64,000 nucleotides of DNA from Aurantiochytrium sp. KH105 (Eukaryota; Sar; Bigyra; Thraustochytrida; Thraustochytriidae). Shown here piece after piece: positions 20,674 through 31,258 of the stretch (positions are counted from its first letter, which is position 1; each line of letters opens with the position of its first letter). The notes beneath the pieces are model-generated. The model did no database searches. It worked only from the letters and a program-made list of their open reading frames with translations, and was not told the DNA's origin. The stretch covers positions 310,001-374,000 of the forward strand of contig BGKB01000041.1 in assembly GCA_003116975.1 (NCBI GenBank), read 5' to 3'. The position numbers were made by a program, and so were the translations under genes.

Positions 20674-21901
20674 TCTCGCGTCCTCGTTTCGTCGATGGAT
20701 CAAATCGTGCTCTGCCAGCAGCAGCAGCAGTGCTGCTTGCCTTGCACGACTCCCGACGAATCCTCGTAAAAGACGATGGCGTTCCGGAAGCGAACCATCT
20801 TAGTCTGTGCCGAGGTGGAGGGAGATTTTGGTGCGCGAGAACCGCGTGATATTTGATGATGTGGACAATGGAGTGCAGCGTTTTGAGCTTCTCTATTCTA
20901 CAATGCTGTACAATGTGACACTGCAGGTCGCATCCAAAAAGGAGAAAAGCTCACTTCGAGGATCGAATTTGTCGACCCACGAAGCGATCAAAACATTTCA
21001 CTTCGGGTGTATGGCAGGCATGCGGTATTGGACCGCATCGACAAGGGTAGCGTGCTACTCGTCAGGGAACGAAAGGTTAAGGGGTTTTATTTTTGGCGCA
21101 GGGCGCGTTGGGAGATTAATTTACACCTGCTTGACGTAAAGGCACCAAGAGCTCTGCACCAAATCGTTGGCTCTACAGTATTGGCACCACAAAAGATGAA
21201 GACGTTATATTGGCTCCAAGCTTTATGCACACGAAGCAAGGAAATGCTGGGGGCGTGTAAACCTTCCCCTGTCGCACAAACAAATTCGTCATTTTTTCGG
21301 GCCAAAAAAGATCATAAAATATTCCATTTTGATCTTCAAAGAGAAAGAACTGCAAGTTTTGGCGTCTTTGGTCAGTGGAAGGAGAAATGGTATTAGAATG
21401 CTGTCGCACAGTTTCACTCGCGTCCTCGAGATGAAAAAGTAAAATGATAATCTTACGTCTCCAAGCCATCTATCAAGTCCGAGTCTTCCTCTAATGATGC
21501 CGCTTCTGCTCGAGCAACTCCTTTCTTCACCTCCTGCTCGTCCCGGCATCACTGTCCTGCCGGCCCAACTCAAACCTAGGGCGGCCCCTACAGCTTTTTC
21601 TGTTCCACCATCGTTCTCACTGAGCTCAAGCAGCCAGCGTTCTTCGTTCACCCTGTTCGCAACGCAATTCGACGCGCCCTCGCCAGCTTTGGGAAATTGA
21701 GGAGACCGAAGGGGCCGCCAAAAAGGAATCGCAAGACCCAAACAGACGCCGGGTCCCGCGAGCTCGCGGGTCTGCGCGCTGCCCCCTTCCGCGCCTTCGC
21801 GCCTCCCGCGGCCCCTGTCCCCGTGCGCTCGAGCGCGCGAGCGGGCTCGCTCGGCCGGGTCCGCGGAGCACGCACGCGGGCAGAGATCATCAGGACAGAC
21901 C
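20674..21901. other. Divergent intergenic region, AT-rich in the middle
   Basis: No gene is supported. The segment 20860-21470 is clearly AT-richer than its surroundings. It contains an imperfect inverted repeat (aagatcataaaat / attttgatctt near 21310). Flanking sequence towards 21900 is GC-rich and may be the leader of the phosphatase gene. Confidence 0.4.
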
Positions 21902-23100
21902 ATGGAGGCGGAGCCCGAGACGAACGCGACGGACCGTGACGAGGCGGAGCTGGCGCCTGCCGGAGAGGGCCTCGCGGGCGTCGCAAACTTGCGCGATGTC
22001 GCGGACGTGGCGCCCGACCTTGTGCTGCCGGCCAAGCTGTACCGCTGCAGCTGTCTCTTCGATGGTAAGTTGGAGCTGTAGTCATGATAGTAGTAGTAGT
22101 CACGGGCATCACCTGATGCCTGTGTTGGTTGGTCCGAATTCTGACTCGTGACGGAACAAACAAACAAACAAACAAACCACACATCATACGATGCTTTGTA
22201 TTTTCTTTGTCATGTCTTGCGTGGATTGCGTCTTGCATTGCTGCTGCTGCTGCAGAGGACGTGATGAAATCGCTCGGCATCAAGACACTCATCGATCTGC
22301 GCAGAAAGAATAAGCCGCCGATCGTGGAGATGCAAAATGTCAAGCGTGTATATGAACCACTCATTGATAGCGAAGCGGGAATCGCGCTGCTCAAGAGCTT
22401 CCCACTTGCGTTCAAACTCGAACTCGCGTTCACCTGGCCGGTCCGCGGATTCTCCAAACAAGTTGGCGAGAGACTCTTCAAGGATGCGTCGACCTTGAAT
22501 AATCTTTACAACATTATCCTCGACAATGCCAAAAAGCCGATACAGACGATCTTCGCTGAGCTCGCCGAACCAAACAACTACCCCGTCATGATCCACTGCG
22601 TTGCAGGCAAAGATCGTACCGGCATCATTGTCGCTCTGCTTTTGCGCGTCTGCGGTGTCTCGCACGAAGCCGTCGTGGCCGACTATGCCCGTTCCGAGGG
22701 CTATCTTGCCGCGGTACTTGAATCTGAAGACGTTCGCGGCAACAAGGAGCTTCTCAATCCCAACGCCATCAAGAGCCCGCCCGAAGCGCTCGGCCGTGCT
22801 CTCAAGCGCGTTGAAGATCGTTACGGCTCGATTCGACGCTATCTTCAAAAGCATATGCGCGTCCCATCTGCAACCATCGACAAGGTACGAGAAAACATCA
22901 TGATCGATCCAACCTATGTGGCTTCCGCGGCGCCGCGACCTCCCGTCGCAGATTTGCAATGCTCCACGTCCAAGACGAGTGTCGCTCCAACAAAGAAGTC
23001 GAGAGGCCATGCGGCAAAATCAGATCAGGATTCCGACGAGGCCTCAACGCCGGCGTCAACGTCATCGCACAACGTAGACGCTGGATTGGACGTTCAATAG
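21902..23100 (+). CDS. Tyrosine/dual-specificity-type protein phosphatase, two exons
   Basis: Exons are 21902-22064 and 22256-23100, joined GATG|gtaagt ... ctgctgctgcag|AGGAC in matching phase, for 335 residues. The join restores LYRCSCLFDEDVMKSLGI. The active-site loop HCVAGKDRTGI places the nucleophile at about Cys169, with the invariant Arg in GKDRTG. Upstream GIKTLIDLRRK is typical of the protein tyrosine/serine phosphatase group related to bacterial PTP and LptA-like enzymes (Y_phosphatase3 type). The general acid is not certain by eye. After residue ~290 the tail is Ser/Pro/Ala-rich and probably disordered. The stop codon (23098-23100) lies inside the antisense 3' end of the next gene. 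Confidence 0.85.
22156..22178 (+). repeat. ACAA tetranucleotide repeat in an intron
   Basis: A run of aacaaacaaac units lies inside the single intron (22065-22255) of the phosphatase gene. Confidence 0.85.
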
Positions 23101-25900
23101 TCGTCGTCATCGTCGTTGTCGTCGGGTGAGTCAAGTACGCGTCTCCGCTTCGTCATTGATTTGCTTGCGCCTTTTGCATTGTACGTGTTCGCTTCTTCGT
23201 CTTTTTCATTCTCATCTTCACTTCCACTTTGCCGTTTCCCCTTCCTTGCCTTTTTAGATGGTAAAAGCTTGCCTCCGAAAGTAAGCTTTCGTTGCCCGTC
23301 ACCCAGGTCTTCCTCATCGGAATCCGGAGATGACGACGCTGACGACGCTGACGCATCCGCGCTCATACGACGACGCTTGCTCGGTGTTACGATCCTCTTC
23401 ATTTTTTTCTTTTTTGATTTCTTGCTTTTCATCTTTTTCTTCGATTTTTGCTTTTGCGTATCCTTTCCATGATGGAATGCATCATCGTCATCGTCATCGC
23501 TATCCTCACTCTCTTTTCTTCGAGAGTTCTTCCCATTTCCAATGACAAGATCATCGTCTTCGTCGTCTCCCATCTCCTCGTCGTACTTGGAATAGTACTC
23601 TTTGAGGATGCGTATTTGCTCAATCTCGTCCTCGTCGACGAGAGATGGGCCACCCTCGGCGGCGGCGGTGGTCTCGTCTTTGTCAGCCGTACTAGCGTCA
23701 CGCCGACGTCCCACGGCACGATTGCGAGGTCGTTTTCTGCCTGCACGAGATGGAAATTCGTCTTCGCTCGAAGAAAGATCGTCGTCCACCAAAAAGGCGT
23801 CCATTTCTGCGCGATCATTTGTGCCAAGATTTCCTGTGAGATCATCCCAAATGGCCCTCGAGCGCCGCTGAAAAACTGCTCTGGGAAAAATGGTCCCGCC
23901 TTTGCGGACGCCCATTTCTCGCGAGTCTACCTTGTCCATGATCATGTTAAAGATCCCGGCATAGGCACGGTTCGAGCGCCAGAATATGGCTGCCCAATTT
24001 CCCTCGTCGCGAAATTTGGGGCTTCGTGAAACGTATTTCTGCACCAGACCATCCGTCGCCCTCAACTGTGACGCCAATTAGATCCAAAACGCACAAGCAA
24101 ACCCTCCCTCATTTGTCAGGCTTTCTTTCTACATTTGCTCATTTTTGTTTCTTTTCAGAAACGCGTCAATAGAGGCCATGAAGAAAAGAAAGTAACTTAC
24201 GCGATAGTCCCGTACGAGATCTTTCTCTTCGCGACCCTTGACAACGATTTCGTGTTCTTGTTGCAAGTGCTTCTTGACATCCATGTAAGAGAAGAAGGCC
24301 ATGTCTGCCGCGCCGTCCCAGTCCTGTATGCAATGTTAGATGTCCCATCCAGTCGAAAGTCAAGCCAGGAGCCCGACGAGCGCGCGCGGCTTCTCTCTGT
24401 TGTTTCGAGTGACCGAAAGTTTTCAAAACAAGAAAAGAACTTACGTGGTAATGGTCCAGAACGTGAAGAGGATTGACAGCATCGCTTTCGGCACTCTTCT
24501 TCGCGTTTCCATCGTCTCCCTCATCCTCGCTGTCCTCTCCGTTGCTCTCCTCGAAATCATCGTCTTCCTCCTCATCAACAACGACGACCTCCGTGCTCTC
24601 TTTCCTTTTCGATTTTTCCTGTTTTCGTTTCATCTCTCGATCAGCAAGCAGCTCCTCGACAGCGAGCTCGTAGCAAATGGGACACATGTGAAGTTCTCTC
24701 GTTCCCAGTTGGCGCACTTGGAGCTCCCAAACTTGGTTCAAGAGTCGCTTTTCGGTGCTTTCCGTCTCCGACTCGAGCGAGAGTGCATCTTCTCCAAAGA
24801 GCGCCAAAATTTGTGACTTCATTGGTGAAGTCATGGGCGTTAGAAATGTCGGAGGTTCCATCCACGTTTTGTTCTTGCTCAGGGCAATTTGTCGCAGCGT
24901 ATCCAGGTTATAGCAATGTGCGACTTTGCCAGTCTCGGATCGCCAAACGACGTGCTTCTTTTCAAGAGGTTCGTACGTGACGATATCGATCTTGGAACAT
25001 GTGTGTTTGAGCGCATCGAGGTTGAACGGCTTTGTTTCGGGCTCGTCGCGATGTTTTGCGTGATATGCCCGCGTGAGCATTCCTGGAGACGTTCTCGAAG
25101 GCGATGCAGGCGAAGATGGCGACGCTGACGCCGACGCCGAAGACGCCGAAGACGATGATGATGCGGGGGATGTTGGTCGAGCTCCCGGGCGCTGCAGCGT
25201 CCGCTTCGTCCTTTTTTTTCTTTTCTCCTCAGAATCTCTTCCTTTTGTTTCTCGTAATTCTTCTTCTCCTTCAGAGCCGCTGCTGTTATCGGAGCCGAGC
25301 GACAGGCTCAGAGGTTTGAGCAAGGACCTTCGTTTGCGGAGCTTTTTCTTTGACAACACGTTTCGTGGAGATTCACGGCGCAGATTCTTTTCGGCATCTT
25401 CGGCATCCTCTGCTCCCGATGGGGGGTCGAACTCGTATTCGCCGTCGTCGTGATCTCCTGTACGAATCGGTCGCGGTTTGCGTGGAGTCACTTCGCGCTC
25501 TCGGGTCCGACGACTTGGCGTCGCGGATCCCACAGAGGCCTCGTCATCGCTTTTGACATTGATCACGTCTGTGTTTGCGGCCAGCTCGTCGTCGTCGTCG
25601 TCGCCGTCGTCATCTTTCTCGCCATCCTCTTCGGGGTCGTAGGCCTCGCTTTCTTCGTCTTCGACGACATAATCAAAGTCTTCCTCTTCTTCTTCTTCGT
25701 CTTCCTCTTCGTCGTCGTCGTCGTCGTCCTTATCTTCGGCATATTTGTCTTTTTCACTGGTCTTGGCTACCTTTCCAGCTCGAGTTGCCCTCGTGCTTAT
25801 CCGCGTTGGTTGTTTCTGTTTTGATGTGCTGTTGCTCGCCTTTCTGCGTGAGGAGCGCCTCGTTGCGCCCCGAGTTACTGCGACTTTGCTTTTCGGGTTT

Positions 25901-25962
<62 letters not shown>

Positions 25963-26190
25963 TTGTTGGAATTCTTCGTCTGCCTCATCGTTTTCGTTAT
26001 CATCTTCATTGTCAAGGCTGACGACGTCGACGTCATGATCCTCTACTGTTTCTTGGTCTTTCTCGAACACTTTCCCACGCGTTTGTCGAGAAACAGGACC
26101 AGAGCTTTTCGTGTCCTTCTCTTCCTTGGCATCTGATGTGTTGTTGCGCCCGGCCTTGAGTCGCCGCGACGCTCGTCGTGTTGTCGGCAT
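23094..26190 (-). CDS. Large acidic nuclear protein with probable split C2H2 zinc finger, three exons
   Basis: Exons 26190-24445, 24323-24201 and 24065-23094 join in phase 0 with gtaagt donors and acag/cacag acceptors, giving 946 residues. The ATG at 26190 (MPTTRRASRRLK) is basic. Residues 60-240 are Asp/Glu runs broken by Arg/Lys patches. A middle region (FNLDALKHTCSKIDIVTYEP; VAHCYNLDTLRQIALS) looks folded. CPIC near residue 501 and HLQQEH near 601-606, in exon 2, could form one C2H2 finger with a long acidic insertion. The C-terminal exon has a conserved-looking helical block (EGNWAAIFWRSNRAYAGIF) followed by Asp/Lys-rich repeats. A chromatin or nucleolar role is likely from composition; the family is not recognised. 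Confidence 0.75.
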
Positions 26191-26578
26191 GGCTTGTGCG
26201 AGCTTCAAAAATCAGAAAGAAAACAAAACTAGCTTGCAGGGCCTGCAGGCGCACGCGCTCCAAGAGGCTGCGGGTCTTGCTGCAAAAGTCTTGCTGCGCT
26301 CGTATTCTCGAGACACGGCAGTCGCAACAGCAGTAGCACGGCCGCGCGCCGCGCTGCAGTTTGTGATACTAGGCCTAGATCGAGTTCTGCTATACGTTGC
26401 TAACCATGGATGGAACGCCAAGTTGAACTTCAAAGCCAAGAGAGTTGCGAAAAGAAAGAACAGCATTGCTGTTGATCGGCGGCCGCACAGCCGGCACGAC
26501 GTTGTGAGATAGGCGTGAACAGCAGGAGAAGGAGAGAAGGAAAAAGCTCAAGCAAATTCTTGTTTAGGTTGACATAAA
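26191..26578. promoter_or_regulatory. Upstream region of the acidic zinc-finger gene
   Basis: This 388-bp gap holds a TAGGCCTA box at 26370-26377, 180 bp before the ATG at 26190. It ends at the 3' end of the COPI-associated protein gene. Confidence 0.4.
26370..26377. promoter_or_regulatory. TAGGCCTA box
   Basis: The context is gatactaggcctagatc, 180 bp upstream of the zinc-finger gene start. Role inferred from recurrence. Confidence 0.35.
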
Positions 26579-27322
26579 CTACACATGCGAGAAGGGGTTG
26601 TCATCGTTCTGGCTGTAGGCGCCATTGTCGGCAAAGGGGGTGCTGGACTGTCCGTAGGCCGGCTGCGGCTGCGTGTCCTGAAGCTCGTAGCTGTTGTATC
26701 CGCCAGCGCCGCCCACGCCCGCGTGCGCATCGCCGTAGCGGTAATCGGACGGCGGAAGACCCGGATCAGGAGCGCCACCCATCGGGGCCGTTCCAAAGCC
26801 ACTTCCCTGTACAGGAACCGCGTCAGGATGGTGCGTCTGGGTGTAAGCGTCGTAGCCCGGGTTGAGTAGCACCACAGCACATGAAAAAATGCCGTTGATG
26901 GCAGTGTAAATGCCAACCAAGAGGCAAAACCACCATAGGCCGCCGAGGTCCTTGTCTGTAACCGAAAAGCACAGCGTGGCGAGGAAAAGGATGAAGGTGG
27001 CCTTGCCGCGATTCGAGTACATGAATCCACAGTTGTTGAGAATAAAATTGGCGCTCTTGGGGCCTGACCTCATTTCAAACACCAGCAAGAGCAGACCGAA
27101 GAGGATGGTGTAGAATGCCAGCACGATGAGGATGCTGCAGTTGTCGCTGCAGCTCGCGAGCATCGTGAACGTGATGACTCCCGACGCGATGAGCAAGCCT
27201 CCATTAATGATATTCGTGATGCGCATGCACGCCGTCAGCTTCTCCGGCGCCGTCTCCTTGATCACGTTCGTCGCGCGGTCAAAGGCGCCGGCCTGCTGCG
27301 TCTGGTCGCCGGACATGGCCAT
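26579..27322 (-). CDS. COPI-associated (Tvp15/COPI_assoc-type) membrane protein
   Basis: This is a single exon of 247 residues from the ATG at 27322 (MAMSGDQTQQ); a second ATG lies at 27316. Four membrane spans are visible: RITNIINGGLLIASGVITF, ILIVLAFYTILFGLLLLVFE, GKATFILFLATLCFS and WWFCLLVGIYTAINGIF. The segment FGLLLLVFEMRSGP...GFMYSNRGKATFILFL matches the COPI-associated family pattern, in which a membrane-end E-R is followed by F-Y-RG. Family members are Golgi/early-secretory membrane proteins. The cytosolic tail of about 85 residues is Gly/Pro/Tyr-rich and ends NPFSHV; it may carry trafficking signals (YDAYTQT, YGQSS). Confidence 0.75.
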   Translation of the reverse strand: MAMSGDQTQQAGAFDRATNVIKETAPEKLTACMRITNIINGGLLIASGVITFTMLASCSDNCSILIVLAFYTILFGLLLLVFEMRSGPKSANFILNNCGFMYSNRGKATFILFLATLCFSVTDKDLGGLWWFCLLVGIYTAINGIFSCAVVLLNPGYDAYTQTHHPDAVPVQGSGFGTAPMGGAPDPGLPPSDYRYGDAHAGVGGAGGYNSYELQDTQPQPAYGQSSTPFADNGAYSQNDDNPFSHV

Positions 27323-28067
27323 CTTTCCCGGCGTTCGCGTCGCCGCGCCGCAGGCCTCGCCGCCTCGCCGCGGAGCGCCGCGGGTCTCCTGCCGCCCCTC
27401 CTCCCGCCGTCCGGTCCCGCGTCCGCGCCGCGCCGCGCCGCGCCGCAGTCCTCGCCGCCGTCGCGCGCGAGCTCCAAGATACCGACTTTGACGCGCCACG
27501 ATCGTCGGCTTCTCGCCCGCGCGCCGCCGGGTCCGGTGCGCTTACAACATATGCTTCGTCGCTGTGCGCATAACATCGGACTCGACGCAACGTTTATGGC
27601 GGCCGCGGCGTGCGCAGGCGCCTCGCGTCCATTACGGCAACGGGGTCGCTGCGTCTGGCGCGTCCCGCAGGGGCCGGCAAAAGCCTCTGATATTCCTGGC
27701 AGCAGCATAAGTGCGGTCAGGGCGGTCCACGCTCGCGACTGAGAGCGACCTGAGGAAGGCGAGGATCTTACGAACAGGCCTATCGCGTGGGAAGCAACTT
27801 GAACGAAACAAAAAAAATCAACCTAAAAAGGGCGGCCCTGTCGCCGAGAGTGTTACGTCTCGCGCTCAGTACGGACCCAGTCTGCGCCGCCGTCGCCGCC
27901 GCTCGCGGCCGCGCTGGCCTTCCGCGTGCGCGCGCTGCTGCCGCGCGGGTCTCCGTCTCCCCGCGCTCTACGCGCAGCCCTCCTCGCGCGCGAGACCCGG
28001 GGTCTCGCGCGCTCGGGGTCTCGCAGGCGGGGTCCCATGCTGCAGTGACCCGTTCCTTTCCAATCGT

Positions 28068-28090
28068 CCATCCATCCATCCATCCATCCC
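28068..28090. repeat. CATC tetranucleotide repeat
   Basis: Five to six tandem copies of catc/ccat lie in the divergent intergenic region. Confidence 0.85.
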
Positions 28091-28721
28091 TGCATCCCAG
28101 CCCAGACGATCTATCTCCTCGCCTCCCGGCCCATTCCTTCCCAGAGAAAGAACTCCGCCCAGGCCGAGCCGCCTCCAGGCCGCGGGGCCGCGTCTCCGAC
28201 GCCTGCGCGGGCTCGAGCTCGCGAGGGCGCGGCGGCGGGGCCAGGGCTCCGGAACTGCAGCAGCGGCATTAGCAGCAGCAGGAGAGAAAGGAAGGTGATA
28301 GGATGCAAGCGGATGCAAGAGAAGAAGACGCAGCGGCAGATCCGCTTCGAGCTCGAGACGCGCCGCCGCCCGCGAGCGCCCCGGGACGCCGCGCGGAGAC
28401 GGCCGCCTCGCTGCCTCGGCCGCGCCCGGCCGCCGCGCCTGCCGCGCGCGAGCCCGCGCCCGCGCGAGCGCTCGCCGGCCCGGCCGCCCGCGCCGCGAGC
28501 GGCCGTTGATCGCGTAGCGGAGCAGTGCTGAGGCGCCATCCCTCGATCCATCCGTGTCTCCGTCCATCTATCCGACCGGAGCGCCCCCGCGCCGCGCCGC
28601 GCCGCGCCGCCTCGCCGCGGCAGGAGCCCGACTGGCGCCGCGCCGTAGCCGCGCGTCGCGGCTCCCCGCGGCTCTCCGCGCCGTGGGCGGCGACTCGGAG
28701 CGAGGCCGACCGACTCGCCTC

Positions 28722-28748
28722 GCTTGCTTGCTTGCTTGCTTGCTTGCC
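28722..28748. repeat. GCTT tetranucleotide repeat in leader
   Basis: Six tandem gctt units lie just upstream of the RCC1-BTB start codon. Confidence 0.85.
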
Positions 28749-28805
28749 TTGTAAAGAGACGCGGAGCTGGTGCAGTTGCTGCAGCTGCTGCTCGGGCAGC
28801 CCGGG

Positions 28806-30521
28806 ATGATCGCAGGCGGGAGCGAGGCGCTGCACGCGATGCAGGTGTACGCTTGGGGCCGCGGCGAGGACGGCCAGCTGGGCCTCGGAGACGCATGCGA
28901 CCAGTATAAGCCTCGCCTCATTGAGTCCCTGAGCGAAAAGAAGGTGAGCAGCGTCGTGTGCGGATCCGGACACACGGTCGTGCTCAGCCGCGACGGAGAG
29001 GTCTTCACCTGGGGCCGGGGCGACGATGGGCGCCTCGGGCACGGAGATCAAGGCTGGAAACACGAACCGCGTCTCGTTGCGGCCATCAAGACCAAAATCG
29101 TGGCCCAGGTCACTTGTGGAAGCTACCACACCGCCGCGGTCACCGACGCCGGCGAGCTGTACACTTGGGGCGGAGGCATGTACGGCAAGCTCGGCCACGG
29201 CAACGAAAACGGGCACTCTATTCCGCGCAAGGTGGAGTCTCTCAAAGACAAATGTGTCGTGCAGGTTGCCTGCGGAAGTCGGCACACGGTTGTTCTCGTC
29301 GATAACAAGAACTCTCAGCACGCTGGCCACGGCGACAAAGAGGGCACGGACGTGTATGCATGGGGCGACCGCGACAATGGCGTCTCGGGTCATGGCGACA
29401 TCGAGGGCCATCAGTACTTTCCGCGCAAACTTAAAGCGCTCGAGAGACGCAACGTGTGTCAAATTGCTGCCTGCGGCTTCCACACGGGCGCCGTCACACA
29501 AGAGGGCCAAGTCTTCACGTGGGGCGAGGGCAAATTCGGTCGCCTCGGCCATGGCACGGAAAGCAACCAGCTCGAACCCCGGCTCATTGAATGTGACAAA
29601 ATCAAGGACCGCCGCGTTGTACAGATCGCCTGCGGTGGCTTCCACACGGCCGCTATCACAGACAAGGGCGAGCTTTTTACTTGGGGCGGTGGTGAGCACG
29701 GCCAGCTTGGCCACGGCAACAAGGAAAATTATCCGCGCCCCACGCGCGTCAAAGCCATGACGAAGATGCCCATCCAGCAAGTCACCTGCGGGTGGTCGCA
29801 CACCGTCGTCCTCGACGAAGAAGGCTGTGTGTGGACTTTTGGCAACGGTGACCATGGCAAGCTTGGCCATGGGGACACGGAAAAGGTGATTGTTCCGCAA
29901 AAGGTCGACGGGCTCTCGAACAAACGCATCGTCCGTGTCGCCTCGTACAACGAGCATACTGCTGCCCTTGCCGTGCCCATTGACCAGGAGCGCAAGGACA
30001 TCCCTAATTCCACACTTGTTCAAGATTATCGCGCCGCAGTCAATCAGCGCGAATTCTCGGATGTTTGCTTTATCGTCGAGGGCCGTCGCATCTACGCACA
30101 CCGGGTCATTGTCGCAGCACGCTGCGCCCATTTTCGCGCCATGTTTAGTTCTGGCATGAAGGAGTCCCATGAGAAAGACATTGTCATTAGCGACACGCGG
30201 CACGACGTCTTCCTTGCGCTCCTGTATTTTCTCTACACGGACTGCGTCGATGTTGCTGCAGAGGTGGCCATTGAGCTCTATGTTCTCGCCGACTTGTATG
30301 CGCTTGATCGTCTCAAGTGCGAGTGTGAGGCCATTTCTTGCGCCAAGCTTTGCCAGAGCAATGCCCCAGAGCTTCTCCGCATTGCCGACCAGCACCAAGC
30401 ACATGAGCTCAAGCAAATTTGCATCAACTACATTGTGCGCCACTTTGAGGTCATTTCTAAAATGCAAGAGTTCACGGTTCTCGAGCGTGACCTTATCTTT
30501 GACATTCTCAAAGCAAGATAA
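28806..30521 (+). CDS. RCC1-repeat and BTB-domain protein (RCBTB-like)
   Basis: The gene is a single exon of 571 residues from the ATG at 28806 (MIAGGSEALHAMQVYAWG). About seven RCC1 blades fill residues 10-395, each with a V-QVACG-H/FHT-A and a LFTWGGGEHGQLGHGN-type segment. A BTB/POZ domain follows at about 415-520 (FSDVCFIVEGRRIYAHRVIV, FRAMFSSGMKES, DVFLALLYFLYTD, ELYVLADLYALDRL), with a short BACK-like helical tail. This is the order in animal RCBTB1/2. BTB domains often dimerise and bind cullin 3, so a substrate adaptor for ubiquitylation is plausible. A long open frame on the opposite strand is a by-product of codon bias. Confidence 0.92.
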   Translation: MIAGGSEALHAMQVYAWGRGEDGQLGLGDACDQYKPRLIESLSEKKVSSVVCGSGHTVVLSRDGEVFTWGRGDDGRLGHGDQGWKHEPRLVAAIKTKIVAQVTCGSYHTAAVTDAGELYTWGGGMYGKLGHGNENGHSIPRKVESLKDKCVVQVACGSRHTVVLVDNKNSQHAGHGDKEGTDVYAWGDRDNGVSGHGDIEGHQYFPRKLKALERRNVCQIAACGFHTGAVTQEGQVFTWGEGKFGRLGHGTESNQLEPRLIECDKIKDRRVVQIACGGFHTAAITDKGELFTWGGGEHGQLGHGNKENYPRPTRVKAMTKMPIQQVTCGWSHTVVLDEEGCVWTFGNGDHGKLGHGDTEKVIVPQKVDGLSNKRIVRVASYNEHTAALAVPIDQERKDIPNSTLVQDYRAAVNQREFSDVCFIVEGRRIYAHRVIVAARCAHFRAMFSSGMKESHEKDIVISDTRHDVFLALLYFLYTDCVDVAAEVAIELYVLADLYALDRLKCECEAISCAKLCQSNAPELLRIADQHQAHELKQICINYIVRHFEVISKMQEFTVLERDLIFDILKAR

Positions 30522-31258
30522 CCTTGATCATGCATGTCCCTTTCTATTTTACTTTCTTCTCTTTTCACTCACAGTCAGTGCTGGGCTAGTCACGAACTGC
30601 CAGCCTTTTGAAATTAAAGCCTCCTGAGTTTGCGGGCGACGAATGGAAACAGTCTTCTCTTCCAGACTGGGCCTCGCCGAAATGAATAACATGTGTATAG
30701 TAAATGAATAAATGGATGGAATGGAGGCAGTGAGGGCAGAGCCCTTTCACGGCAAAAGTGTCGGCCCACCTCCAAGCTGGATTTTTTCCTTTTCTTTTCT
30801 TCTTACTTCCCACTCATTCATGCATTCATCATTTGAAGCAGTTTTTCTTTTTGTTTCCTCTCTCTCTCCCTCTCTCTTTTTCTCTCTCATGGTGAGTGTG
30901 TGCGTTCGCCGTGGCGCCGCGAGCCAGCGCATCACGCCTCCGCGAAACCCATGCGGCCTACTGTTTTAGGAGGCCTGGCCCCACTCATAGTAGGAGGAGC
31001 ACGACTAGTGCATTGCGTGTTCGACCGCCAAGAAAGTCTTGACTGTCCCATAACGCTATCTCCCCGTGCTTCTCTCCGGGCTGCGACCCGCTGCCGAATG
31101 TGGCAGCCCCCAGAGCCATCAACTAATCCACAATCTCGGCCCAGTCTCCGTGTCTCCTCCCTCTACTGATCTCTTTCAAGTTCGCTCCGCACGTGCCGTA
31201 AGCACGGCAGTGGACGGAAAAGCAAACTCGAAACGGCACGTGCAAGGTCAGGGAGAAG
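30522..31258. other. Intergenic region
   Basis: No gene is supported. The 3' side of the RCC1-BTB gene has gaataaatgg (near 30710) that could serve in polyadenylation. A CT-rich run (30858-30890) and an aggaggcctggcc element near 30970 precede the next start. Confidence 0.35.

Larger units (their letters stand above)
27323..28805. promoter_or_regulatory. Divergent GC-rich region between COPI-associated and RCC1-BTB genes
   Basis: This 1.5-kb region has no supportable gene; the open frames are Arg/Ala/Pro-rich. It contains a CAGGCCTA element (27775-27782), a CATC repeat (28068-28090) and a GCTT repeat (28722-28748) 60 bp before the RCC1-BTB start. Confidence 0.4.

Noticed and set aside
28269-30467. 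Very long open frame (about 730 codons) on the minus strand across the RCC1-BTB gene
   Set aside because: It is antisense to a clear RCC1-BTB gene and arises because G/C-ending codons leave the complementary frame without stops; no protein motif is present.
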